Positions 16,226 to 22,924 of a stretch of DNA of 22,971 nucleotides are shown here, in pieces (within the stretch, counting starts at the first letter, position 1; each line of letters begins with the position of its first letter). The translations under genes and the position numbers were made by a program. Below the pieces are notes generated by a model, which was given only the letters and a program-made list of their open reading frames with translations, did no database searches and was not told the origin of the DNA. Location of the stretch: NCBI GenBank assembly GCA_021771675.1, contig JAETOP010000060.1, positions 1 to 22,971 on the forward strand, given 5' to 3'. This DNA comes from Oscillospiraceae bacterium (GTDB lineage Bacteria > Bacillota_A > Clostridia > Oscillospirales > Oscillospiraceae).

Positions 16226-17013
16226 TTCTGTTCTCCTCTCAGCCACGGCGCCCAGGGCGCGCTTCCTGTGCTCCAGATTGCCTCCAACTGGCTGCGATCC
16301 CGCTGGGTGTCCATGCACTGCCAGAAGCCGCTGTGCTTGTAGATACCAAGTTCGCCGTCATGGGCCAGGGCCTCCATAGGGCCTTGCTCCATCACGCAGC
16401 TTTCCTCCGGGCTGAGGTACTCAAATACCCCAGGCTCCATTACCATAAAACCGCCGTTGATCCAGCCGCCGTCCTCCTTGGCCTTCTCCCGGAAGCCGGT
16501 GACGGTCTGGCCCTCCAGATCCAACACGCCGAACCGCCCCCCAGGCTGGATGCCGGTGAGGGTGGCGGTCTTGCCTGACGCCTTGTGCTGTTTCAGCAGG
16601 GCGTTCAGATCCACATCACTGACACCGTCGCCGTAGGTGAGCATAAAGGGCTCATTCCCAATGTACTTCTGTACCCGCTTTACCCGGGCGCCGGTCTGGG
16701 TGTTCAGCCCGGTGTCCACCAGGGTCACCCGCCAGGGTTCAGCAATGTTGGCATGGACAGTCATGCGGTTTTCCGCGGAAAAGTCGAAGGTAACGTCGGA
16801 GCGGTACAGGTAGTAGTCCGCAAAATATTCCTTGATGATGTGACCCTTGTAGCCGCAGCAGATGATAAAGTCATGGAAGCCAAAGCTGGAGTAGTACTTC
16901 ATGATGTGCCATAGGATGGGCTGATCACCGATGGTAATCATGGGTTTGGGCTTCAGGTGGCTCTCCTCGCTGATACGGGTACCCAGGCCACCGGCCAGTA
17001 TGACTACATTCAT
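16222..17013 (-). CDS. rfbF: Glucose-1-phosphate cytidylyltransferase
   Basis: 263 residues, the normal length. The nucleotidyltransferase signature is VILAGGLGTRISEESHLKPK (residues 4-23), followed by PMITIGDQPILWHIMKYYSS, GYKGHIIKEYF, the metal-binding TYGDGVSDVD (about residue 128) and INGGFMVMEPGVFEYL. It makes CDP-glucose from CTP and glucose-1-phosphate, the first committed step to the CDP-linked sugars of this operon; RfbG uses its product. The start at 17013 overlaps the stop of the upstream glycosyltransferase by 4 bases, and its own stop overlaps the radical SAM start. Confidence 0.95.
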   Translation of the reverse strand: MNVVILAGGLGTRISEESHLKPKPMITIGDQPILWHIMKYYSSFGFHDFIICCGYKGHIIKEYFADYYLYRSDVTFDFSAENRMTVHANIAEPWRVTLVDTGLNTQTGARVKRVQKYIGNEPFMLTYGDGVSDVDLNALLKQHKASGKTATLTGIQPGGRFGVLDLEGQTVTGFREKAKEDGGWINGGFMVMEPGVFEYLSPEESCVMEQGPMEALAHDGELGIYKHSGFWQCMDTQRDRSQLEAIWSTGSAPWAPWLRGEQK

Positions 17014-19157
17014 TGGACAAGCCCTCCCGTAATTGGAGCCTCTGCTCCCTCTATCAGATAGGCCACCTTTTGATACGCTTCGCTCTGCTTCAGCGCCGCT
17101 ACCGCCGGATCATCCGGAGAGAAGCGGGCCAAAACCGAACGGATCTGCTCCGCCATGGTCTTCAGCTCCTGGGACGGGTCTTTGAGCGCCGGCGTATGGT
17201 CAATCAAAAATTCCGCCATGTCCTTTGCGCTCTCGCAGGCCTCCAGCCCCTCCCGCAGCAACCGCACATAACCCATGGTATTCCCGGTGTCCAGCGCCTC
17301 AAACGCCTGGGCGCAGTAAAAGCCGAAGCGATGCAGTGGCGGAAGCAAGAACAGGTTTTCCACCGTCAGCATTTCCCGGGCATAGCATAGCGGCAGATAT
17401 GCCCTCTCCACCCTTGCAAAGGCCCGGGTCAGCAGCAGGCCGGTCTCCGCGTCAATTTCCTTCCAGGGGCACACCTTCAGCGCCGCCATGCACAGTCCTC
17501 GAGCCCAGCCAAGCCCCTGGGGGCTGTCCGGAAGCTCCGCCCGCGCCGTCTGCCCCACCAGGTCATAGAGCTCGTCCTGCTCCCGGGCGACGCCGCCCGC
17601 CAGAAGATCCATCTGCTCGATGGTCAGCGGATGGCCCTGAAGCGGGAAACGCGCCCCGCACCGCAGCCCGTGGTACAGTACGTGGGAAGGCAGGTTTTCC
17701 AGATTCTCTACCTTGCGCAGCAGTGCATCCAGCGCAGAGACTTCCTCAGTCTCCAACATTTCCGCAGCAATGCCCAGATCACAGCTATCCCCTAACGGCA
17801 GAAACACGGTATAAGCGTGGCGGATGGTGTCCGGCTCGCCCGCTTCATCCCGGATAAACTTCCCCTCAAACATCTCCGCGCCTACCTGGAGGAAGCTGGT
17901 TCGGCGCTCCTCTCCCCGCTCCTTGGTAGGGGTTGGCTGGGTGATCTCCTCCCAAAGCCGCAACAGAAGCGGCGCGGTGTCCAGGCTGTAATGGCTGTGA
18001 ACATTGCACAGATTACGCACACAGTCCCCCGTCTGCTTGGCGTTCATCTCGCCGCCCTTCAGCGACTCCATCAGCCGCAGGCACTTTTCCGGTTGCTTCT
18101 CGTGGAGGTAGCCGGAGGCCAGCACCGTGGCCACGCTGAGCTTGCTGTGGGTCTCGGTTTTGTACAACGAGCTGGCCAGCAGCTCAGCCCTGCAGAACCT
18201 CCCAGCGTGGTAGTCCTCTACCCCCTGGAGATATTTTTCTCCCCAGTAAATGCTCTTAGCGTAGTCATCCTTATTCCAGTAAAATACAAAAGCCAAATAG
18301 GCGATCTCAACTCGGACGAAAATCGAACTTGGGAATATATCTTCTGCCGTTTGAAGCCACTCCTCCAATTCCGGTAGATTCTTCCCAACGGCATAGCGTA
18401 CCGCATAGCGATAGATCACCGGGCCGAACAGCTCCCACTGAGGCCATTTTTTGCCCACCCCTGCCATAGCACGGCGCAGATAGTCCTCCTGCTCCGGCAA
18501 ACCGTCCCCAGATTCGATGCACTGGGTCAGGACAATCAGATCATTCGGATCGTGTTCTATCCGTTCCCGCAGCAGTGCCATATTCCGCTCCTGCTTTCCC
18601 TGCTTCTTTCCCTCATCCTGATACACATACCCATCATGATGGAACACGGCGTCCTGGATCAGCATGGTGCGCAAGTCACCTTGGTAGGGCCAATGTTCAT
18701 GGATAGCGCCCTCATACCGGATGCCGATGGACAAGCGCAGCAGGCGCACCGCCAGAAAGTCGGAATAGATTCCATCCGCGTCCAGCTGTGGCGTGCTGTA
18801 GTTACGGATAATCACCGAGGCAAAGTCAAACTTCTTGTCCGTGGTCAGGAATTTTACAACCCCCTCGATATTGGCATCCAGCCACTCGTCACAGTCGATG
18901 GTCATATACCACGTCCCGGAGCAACGGTCCATCACCGCGTTGCGGGCGGCAGCAAAGTCGTTAATCCAAGGGAAGTCAAACACAAGGTCGGCGTACCGCT
19001 CCGCCGCCTCCCGGCTCCCATCCGCAGCTCCGGTGTCGGCCATCACCAGCTCGCAGGGAATGGCGTCCCGCAAGGGCTGGAGGGACTTCAGACATCGCTC
19101 CAGGCAGCGGATCTCGTTTTTAAAAATAATGCCGATGGACAGCAAGGGCTTTGTCAT
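17010..19157 (-). CDS. GT2 glycosyltransferase with long C-terminal helical (TPR-like) region; first gene of the glycan run
   Basis: 715 residues. The amino-terminal 230 or so form a GT2 domain: LLSIGIIFKNEIRCLERCLK, VMADTGAADGSREAA, WINDFAAARNAVMDRC and the DxD motif TIDCDEWLD (about residue 90). The remaining 480 residues are alpha-helical with repeated Leu/Ala/Tyr patterns typical of TPR-type repeats, as seen in glycosyltransferases that recognise protein acceptors. Its place directly behind flagellin suggests that it attaches or extends the flagellin O-glycan; this is inference from context. I chose the ATG at 19157 because GGAGAG lies 7 bases upstream; a longer frame to 19220 lacks homology and a ribosome site. 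The stop overlaps rfbF (ATGA). Confidence 0.88.
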   Translation of the reverse strand: MTKPLLSIGIIFKNEIRCLERCLKSLQPLRDAIPCELVMADTGAADGSREAAERYADLVFDFPWINDFAAARNAVMDRCSGTWYMTIDCDEWLDANIEGVVKFLTTDKKFDFASVIIRNYSTPQLDADGIYSDFLAVRLLRLSIGIRYEGAIHEHWPYQGDLRTMLIQDAVFHHDGYVYQDEGKKQGKQERNMALLRERIEHDPNDLIVLTQCIESGDGLPEQEDYLRRAMAGVGKKWPQWELFGPVIYRYAVRYAVGKNLPELEEWLQTAEDIFPSSIFVRVEIAYLAFVFYWNKDDYAKSIYWGEKYLQGVEDYHAGRFCRAELLASSLYKTETHSKLSVATVLASGYLHEKQPEKCLRLMESLKGGEMNAKQTGDCVRNLCNVHSHYSLDTAPLLLRLWEEITQPTPTKERGEERRTSFLQVGAEMFEGKFIRDEAGEPDTIRHAYTVFLPLGDSCDLGIAAEMLETEEVSALDALLRKVENLENLPSHVLYHGLRCGARFPLQGHPLTIEQMDLLAGGVAREQDELYDLVGQTARAELPDSPQGLGWARGLCMAALKVCPWKEIDAETGLLLTRAFARVERAYLPLCYAREMLTVENLFLLPPLHRFGFYCAQAFEALDTGNTMGYVRLLREGLEACESAKDMAEFLIDHTPALKDPSQELKTMAEQIRSVLARFSPDDPAVAALKQSEAYQKVAYLIEGAEAPITGGLVQ

Positions 19158-19231
19158 GGTGAATCTCTCCTTTTCGCGCTGGGGCGCATGGGAAAACCGT
19201 CGGAGGCGGCTTTCCCGCACGTCTCATAAAG

Positions 19232-19262
19232 AAACGGGGGCGGGCAATGCCCGCCCCCGTTT
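19232..19262 (-). terminator. Rho-independent terminator of flagellin
   Basis: A perfect 14-bp stem (arms 19232-19245 and 19249-19262) with a 3-base loop; on the minus strand it ends in GTTTCTTTA. It begins about 40 bases after the flagellin stop. It also separates flagellin from the glycan genes, whose first start codon is 75 bases further on. No clear promoter is visible between the two, so some read-through is possible. Confidence 0.9.
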
Positions 19263-19303
19263 TGTGCGTTGGGCTGTGTGTCTTTCGGGTCGTCGGCAGC
19301 TTC

Positions 19304-21058
19304 TTACTGCAGCAGCTGGAGAACGCCCTGAGGCACCTGGTTGGCCTGAGCCAGCATGGCCTGAGCAGACTGGATCAGGATGTTGTTCTTGGTGTACGCC
19401 ATCATCTCCTCGGCCACATCCACGTCGCGGATGGTGGACTCGGCATCCTGGATGTTCTCGGTCATGACGGACAAGTTGTTGATGGTGTGATCCAAGCGGT
19501 TCTGGGTGGCGCCCAGAGTACCACGCACATCGGACACGGTGTTGATGGCCGCCTTGATAGCGTCCACCGCGGCCTGGGCGCTGGTCTGGTCGGCAATGCT
19601 GATGTCGGCGATGCCCAGGGAGGACACGTGCATATCCTGGAGGCTCACCTTCAGCTGGTTGAAGCTATCGGCGGTGTCGCCGATCTGCAAAGTCAGGCCC
19701 TTACCGGTACCGTTCTTGGCCGCCACCGTATAGGAAGTGAAGGTGCCCTCCTGGATCTGCTTCTGAATGCCGTCCTTGGTGGTCAAGTCGGCCCGACCGC
19801 CCTTGCCGTTGCCGTTGTAGTCGGCCTTCTCCTGGAAGGTCAGCTTGTGGTCAGCAGTCTGGCCCACGGTGAACATCTTGTTGTCCTCGGCGGCCACGGT
19901 CAGGCGGCTGAGAGCCTCGGACACGGCGTCACCGGTGCCGGCCTTGTTGCCGTCCAGAGTGCCGGTATCATTCACCAGATCGCTGATGTCCACAGCCTTG
20001 AAGTTGCCGCCGGCGGCCTTGACAGCGTCCAGAGTCTCCTGCTTGCTGGCAAACACGTAGGTGGTGTCGCCGATGGTAATGGCCTTGCCGTCCACAATAT
20101 CAGCCGCGGTAAACACGGCGTTGGTCTTGGTGTTGGCCAGAATGGTGCCCGCCTTGGGCGCACCCTCGGTAATGACCTGGGTGGCCAGATTGACTGTGCC
20201 ACTCTGGGTGCCGCCGCCTACCGTGACGTCAAAGTTGCCGGTGAAGCTACCCGCAGCAGTGGAGGCGTCCATGGCGGTGTCGGTCATCTCAAAGACCAGC
20301 TTGGAACCATCGGCTGTCACGCTGTAGCTCACGCCGCCGATCGCCATTTCTTTGCCGTCAAACAGCTTGGCCAAATCCGCACCGGACGCGCCGTTGGCTG
20401 CAGTGGCGGTAACCGCAACGCCGCCGACGGTGATAGTGGCGGTATAGGTGGTAGCAGTGCCGGCGGCAGTGAAGGAGATATTCTCCAGCTCCACAGAGAA
20501 CTTGGTCTTCTGGGCCTGCTGGCCGTCCTTGTGCACAATGGTGTTGGTACCGGCCGTGCCAATGGCCGTGGTGCCCGTAGCCAGAATTGCCAGATCCTTG
20601 CCGCTGTTGACCTTATACTCCACCTTGTCGGCCTCCATGGAGCCGTCAAACAGCTTGATGCCGTTGAAGTTGGACGAGTCGGCAATACGGTTGATCTCGG
20701 AACGCAGCTGATCCAGCTCCTTCTGCATCTGGTTCCGATCGGTGGTGTCGTCATAAGTACCGTTGGCAGACTGAGTGGCCAGCTCCACCATACGGTTGAG
20801 CATATCGTGCACCTCAGTCAGAGCGCCCTCAGCGGTCTGCACCAGGGAGATGCCGTCCTTCGCGTTCTTCTGGGCGGTCTCCAGGCCGGTGATCTGGGCA
20901 CGCATCTTCTCGGAAATGGCCAGACCGGCGGCGTCGTCACCGGCGCGGTTGATCTTGTAGCCAGAGGAGAGCTTCTCCAGGTTGGCCTTCATCGCGGAGA
21001 CGTTGTTGGTGTAGTTCCGGTAGGCATTCATTGCCATGATATTATGCTGAATCCTCAT
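19304..21058 (-). CDS. fliC: Flagellin
   Basis: 584 residues. The conserved D0/D1 amino region begins with MRIQHNIMAMNAYRNY and includes LEKLSSGYKINRAGDDAAGL and SLVQTAEGALTEVHDMLNRM. The carboxyl D1/D0 region ends with MMAYTKNNILIQSAQAML and NQVPQGVLQLLQ. The middle (about residues 180-480) is a variable Ala/Thr/Gly-rich surface domain with many Ser and Thr, suitable for O-glycosylation. Secreted by the flagellar export system and polymerised into the filament. A GAAAGGA ribosome site lies about 10 bases before the ATG. The gene ends in a strong terminator and is directly followed by a long glycan cluster, an arrangement known for flagellin glycosylation loci in other clostridia. The leader contains possible CsrA sites. 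Confidence 0.96.
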   Translation of the reverse strand: MRIQHNIMAMNAYRNYTNNVSAMKANLEKLSSGYKINRAGDDAAGLAISEKMRAQITGLETAQKNAKDGISLVQTAEGALTEVHDMLNRMVELATQSANGTYDDTTDRNQMQKELDQLRSEINRIADSSNFNGIKLFDGSMEADKVEYKVNSGKDLAILATGTTAIGTAGTNTIVHKDGQQAQKTKFSVELENISFTAAGTATTYTATITVGGVAVTATAANGASGADLAKLFDGKEMAIGGVSYSVTADGSKLVFEMTDTAMDASTAAGSFTGNFDVTVGGGTQSGTVNLATQVITEGAPKAGTILANTKTNAVFTAADIVDGKAITIGDTTYVFASKQETLDAVKAAGGNFKAVDISDLVNDTGTLDGNKAGTGDAVSEALSRLTVAAEDNKMFTVGQTADHKLTFQEKADYNGNGKGGRADLTTKDGIQKQIQEGTFTSYTVAAKNGTGKGLTLQIGDTADSFNQLKVSLQDMHVSSLGIADISIADQTSAQAAVDAIKAAINTVSDVRGTLGATQNRLDHTINNLSVMTENIQDAESTIRDVDVAEEMMAYTKNNILIQSAQAMLAQANQVPQGVLQLLQ

Positions 21059-21084
21059 TTTCTTTGATTCCTTTCAAATAAAAA

Positions 21085-21097
21085 TTTTTTGGGGGGG
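21085..21097. repeat. Homopolymer tract T6-G7 in the flagellin leader
   Basis: On the plus strand TTTTTT (21085-21090) is followed by GGGGGGG (21091-21097), preceded by A-rich sequence; on the flagellin coding strand this reads C7 then A6. It lies 27-39 bases before the start codon. Such tracts can vary in length by slippage, but variation is not shown here. Confidence 0.6.
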
Positions 21098-21105
21098 CGA
21101 ACGTC

Positions 21106-21134
21106 GCGCCTTCACTATTTCCATGCTCTGGCGC
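21106..21134 (-). promoter_or_regulatory. Possible CsrA-binding hairpin in flagellin leader
   Basis: A GCGCC/GGCGC stem (21130-21134 with 21106-21110) encloses a 19-base loop containing ATGGAAAT with a GGA core (complement of 21120-21122). A second GGA lies in the ribosome site (complement of 21069-21071). Two GGA sites, one in a hairpin and one over the ribosome site, is the known layout of CsrA repression of hag in Bacillus. The stem is short, so this is a candidate only. Confidence 0.4.
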
Positions 21135-21145
21135 ATTGGGTGGCA

Positions 21146-21186
21146 CGCTGTTTCCCGGTATCCGGCCGGACTGCCGGAACACAGCG
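21146..21186 (-). other. Long inverted repeat between csrA and flagellin
   Basis: Arms CGCTGT + TTCC (21146-21155) and GGAA + ACAGCG (21176-21186, one bulged base) give a 10-bp stem, with a smaller TCCGGC/GCCGGA stem inside. There is no U-tract, so it is not a standard terminator. It may be a leader structure for flagellin or an operator-like palindrome. A weak TAAA (21194-21197) lies just upstream, but I see no convincing flagellin promoter in the 173 bases after csrA. Confidence 0.45.
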
Positions 21187-21231
21187 CAGGGACTTTATTT
21201 CAGCCAGCTCGTCAGCCGGATGAAATCAACT

Positions 21232-21438
21232 TTACTGGGGCTTGGCAGTGATCGGATCCACCAGCCCTTTGGGGCGCTGGCCCCCATTTCGCTCCCGCAC
21301 CTCGCCCCGGAGGATGGCCAGCTCCTTGGGGGCCTTGATGGCCAGCCGGGCGGCGGTGCTGGAATCCGGGAACACCTGGATGACGATCTCCTCGCCGATG
21401 GTCAGGTACTCCCCTTCTTTCATCTGCAAAAACAGCAT
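21232..21438 (-). CDS. csrA: Carbon storage regulator CsrA
   Basis: 68 residues, an RNA-binding translational regulator that acts as a dimer on GGA-containing leaders. The family pattern is clear: MLFLQMKEGEYLTIGEEIVI (residues 1-20), then VFPDSSTAARLAIKAPKELA with the conserved IxAPK, and LRGEVRER, which keeps the Arg corresponding to the RNA-contacting R44. The Arg usually at position 6 is Met, which may alter affinity. I chose the ATG at 21438 because AAAGGAG is 7 bases upstream; an in-frame extension to 21489 runs through the leader hairpin. In Firmicutes CsrA represses flagellin translation and is antagonised by FliW; its position just before flagellin fits this role. No fliW is visible in this window. 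Confidence 0.88.
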   Translation of the reverse strand: MLFLQMKEGEYLTIGEEIVIQVFPDSSTAARLAIKAPKELAILRGEVRERNGGQRPKGLVDPITAKPQ

Positions 21439-21460
21439 GGCAAACTCCTTTCGCCGGCAT

Positions 21461-21483
21461 GGGCGCGCAGTCCGTTCGCGCCC
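21461..21483 (-). promoter_or_regulatory. csrA leader hairpin with GGA in the loop (candidate autoregulatory site)
   Basis: Perfect 7-bp stem GGGCGCG/CGCGCCC with a 9-base loop that reads AACGGACTG on the coding strand. ACGGA in a hairpin loop is close to the CsrA consensus, and the csrA ribosome site AAAGGAG supplies a second GGA (complement of 21446-21448). This layout suggests that CsrA represses its own translation. Confidence 0.5.
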
Positions 21484-21490
21484 GTTCAAA

Positions 21491-21667
21491 GCATAGTCAT
21501 AATATTTTGGACAGCCCCAAGGGCTTTCGGATGTGCTGACACATCCTCTCGTTTCCCATTTTTCCCTTTGGAAACGCTGATCGAAAGGAAAACAAAGCTT
21601 TCCCCTTTGATCAACGCCTCCGGCATGGAATCACGGGCACAAACCGCTGTCCCGGGCGGCGTATCAG
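21491..21667 (-). ncRNA. Putative guide RNA (omega-RNA-like scaffold plus guide) of the TnpB-like protein
   Basis: The stretch right behind the TnpB-like stop is packed with hairpins: a 10-bp stem with one bulge (21578-21613), a perfect 7-bp stem CGTTTCC/GGAAACG (21550-21576), a perfect 7-bp stem GGATGTG/CACATCC with a 4-base loop (21529-21546), and a 5-bp stem AGCCC/GGGCT (21513-21525). It closes with GTCCAA (21512-21507). TnpB guide RNAs lie at this position, overlapping or following the 3' end of the gene, and commonly close with a hairpin and a TCAA-like end before the guide. The candidate guide is AATATTATGACTATGC (21506-21491 on the minus strand). The 5' end is not defined and may lie inside the gene. 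A 61-codon frame through this region is better explained by the RNA. Confidence 0.55.
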
Positions 21668-22822
21668 TCAAGCGCAGATCTGCGCTAAGCCTTTTCGTTT
21701 GATATTGCGGGCGGCGTTTACCTCTCTACTGTGCACCGCGCCGCACTTGGGGCAGACCCAGGTTTTCGCTCTCAGCGGAACCGCGTCCCCAACAAAGCCG
21801 CAGGCGGAACAGGTACGGGTGGTGGGCTGGTAGCGCCCCACCAGGATGAGAGGCTTGCCCTGCCGCTCCAGCTTGTACCGCAGGCACTCCCGGAACATCC
21901 CGAACCCGGCGTCTGGTACGCGGTCCAGCTTGATCTCTCGGGCCATCTCCCGCATGTCGTCGTCCCGCACACACACGGCGTTCCAACCGTTGGCTATCCG
22001 GCTGGATTCCTTGTGGATGAAGTCGCGCCGCTGGTTAGTGATGTGCTCGTGGAGCAGGCGGTATTTTTGCATCGCTTCCTGATAATTTTTGGAGCCTGGC
22101 TCCATCCGGTTCATCCGGTTCTGGAGCTTGGCCAGCTTTTCCTGGGACTGCTTTAGCCACCGGGGCGGGTCGGCCATCTCGCCATTGTCGGCCACATAGA
22201 AGTGGGCCAGAGAGTATTTCAGCCCTATTGTGGTTTCCATCGTAGGCGCCACCGGGTTCGGAGCCTCGCTGTCATACTCATAGAGGATGGAGCAGAAGTA
22301 TTTTCCCGTCCGGGTCTTTTCCACAGTGATCCGCCGCAGCTTCCACCAGGCCTGGGGCCGGCGGGAGAACCTGGCCTTGACGATCCCCGCCTTGGTCATG
22401 CGGACGCCGTCCCTTGTGGTGTAGATGGTGGGACCGGACTCAAACACGTGGTTGCAAGCGGTAAAGGAGTCCTTGTCGGCCTTTTTCCGCTTGAAATTCG
22501 GGTGGCTGAAGATCTCCGGGCTCTTGAAAAACATTCGGAACGCCTGGGCCAGCTTGTTGTGCTCCTGGATGAGGGCCTGATTATCCACTTCCTTTAAAAA
22601 CGGCGCTTCCTTTTTATACTTGGCCGGCGTGGGCAGGAAATGCTGGTCGGTCTCCAGGTAAAACCGCTGCTCGTCGGCCAACATCCGGTTCCAGATGTAC
22701 CGGCAGCAGCCGAAGGTGTTTTCAAACAGCTCCGCCTGGGCCTCAGTGGGGTAGAGCCGGACTTTGAGGGTGGTGTACCGAACCGTTTTGCCGTCTGCGG
22801 CATCCCGCTTCTTCCACGCCAC
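21668..22822 (-). CDS. tldR: TnpB-family protein with all RuvC catalytic residues replaced (TldR-like RNA-guided repressor candidate)
   Basis: 384 residues, full TnpB/OrfB length. Amino part: LKVRLYPTEAQAELFENTFG, the typical TnpB opening. RuvC-I reads IGLKYSL, where the family has GLDYxS, so the catalytic Asp is Lys at about residue 202. RuvC-II reads VCVRDDDM in place of VCVEDLNM, so the Glu is Arg at about 286. RuvC-III reads HSREVNAARNI in place of HDRDxNAA, so the Asp is Glu at about 367. The zinc-finger cysteines (about 338, 341, 357, 360) are intact, and there are no stops or frameshifts. Loss of only the cleavage residues in an otherwise intact reading frame points to a retained RNA-guided DNA-binding role, as in TldR repressors. 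The start is a GTG at 22822 about 10 bases after AAAGGAG. No TnpA transposase is next to it. It could still be a decaying IS605-type gene. Confidence 0.85.
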   Translation of the reverse strand: MAWKKRDAADGKTVRYTTLKVRLYPTEAQAELFENTFGCCRYIWNRMLADEQRFYLETDQHFLPTPAKYKKEAPFLKEVDNQALIQEHNKLAQAFRMFFKSPEIFSHPNFKRKKADKDSFTACNHVFESGPTIYTTRDGVRMTKAGIVKARFSRRPQAWWKLRRITVEKTRTGKYFCSILYEYDSEAPNPVAPTMETTIGLKYSLAHFYVADNGEMADPPRWLKQSQEKLAKLQNRMNRMEPGSKNYQEAMQKYRLLHEHITNQRRDFIHKESSRIANGWNAVCVRDDDMREMAREIKLDRVPDAGFGMFRECLRYKLERQGKPLILVGRYQPTTRTCSACGFVGDAVPLRAKTWVCPKCGAVHSREVNAARNIKRKGLAQICA

Positions 22823-22844
22823 GCCCGTCCCGCTCCTTTCCCGT

Positions 22845-22872
22845 TCACGCAAAATCTATAAGTTCTGCGTGA
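22845..22872 (-). other. Hairpin in the leader of the TnpB-like gene
   Basis: Perfect 7-bp stem TCACGCA/TGCGTGA (22845-22851 with 22866-22872) enclosing 14 bases, placed just upstream of the ribosome site. CACGCAAAA from this arm recurs at 22961-22969. It may affect translation or bind a regulator; no function can be assigned. Confidence 0.45.
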
Positions 22873-22897
22873 CTCGTTTTTACTGGCCTCACCCTCT

Positions 22898-22924
22898 ATA
22901 TCGGATGCTGTAGAGTCAAAATTA
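22898..22924 (-). promoter_or_regulatory. Flagellar sigma (sigma-28/SigD)-type promoter for the TnpB-like gene
   Basis: On the minus strand TAAT (22924-22921), exactly 15 bases, then TCCGATAT (22905-22898). The SigD consensus is TAAA, 15 bases, GCCGATAT, so 10 of 12 positions match with the correct spacing. An A/T-rich stretch (22931-22945) lies just upstream. The transcript would start about 70 bases before the GTG. This would place the repressor candidate under the same sigma factor that normally drives late flagellar genes. Confidence 0.6.

Noticed and set aside
19700..20700. Repeated GGCGGT/GTGTCGC-like motifs suggestive of a repeat array
   Set aside because: They reflect Ala/Thr/Gly-rich coding in the flagellin surface domain; no regular spacing, so not CRISPR or tandem repeats.
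19247..21067. 606-codon open frame on the plus strand
   Set aside because: It is the exact mirror of flagellin; the minus frame has clear flagellin homology, and the plus frame has a repetitive Gly/Val/His composition typical of a shadow.
21171..21197. Flagellar-sigma promoter for flagellin (TAAA, 15 bases, TCCGGCAG)
   Set aside because: The -35 is perfect but the -10 matches only half of the consensus and lies inside a long inverted repeat; too weak to call.
21486..21671. 61-codon frame between the TnpB-like gene and csrA
   Set aside because: No recognisable family and no ribosome site; it coincides with stacked hairpins better explained as a structured RNA.
21668..22822. Active IS605/IS607-type TnpB nuclease
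   Set aside because: All three catalytic acids are replaced and no transposase gene is adjacent.
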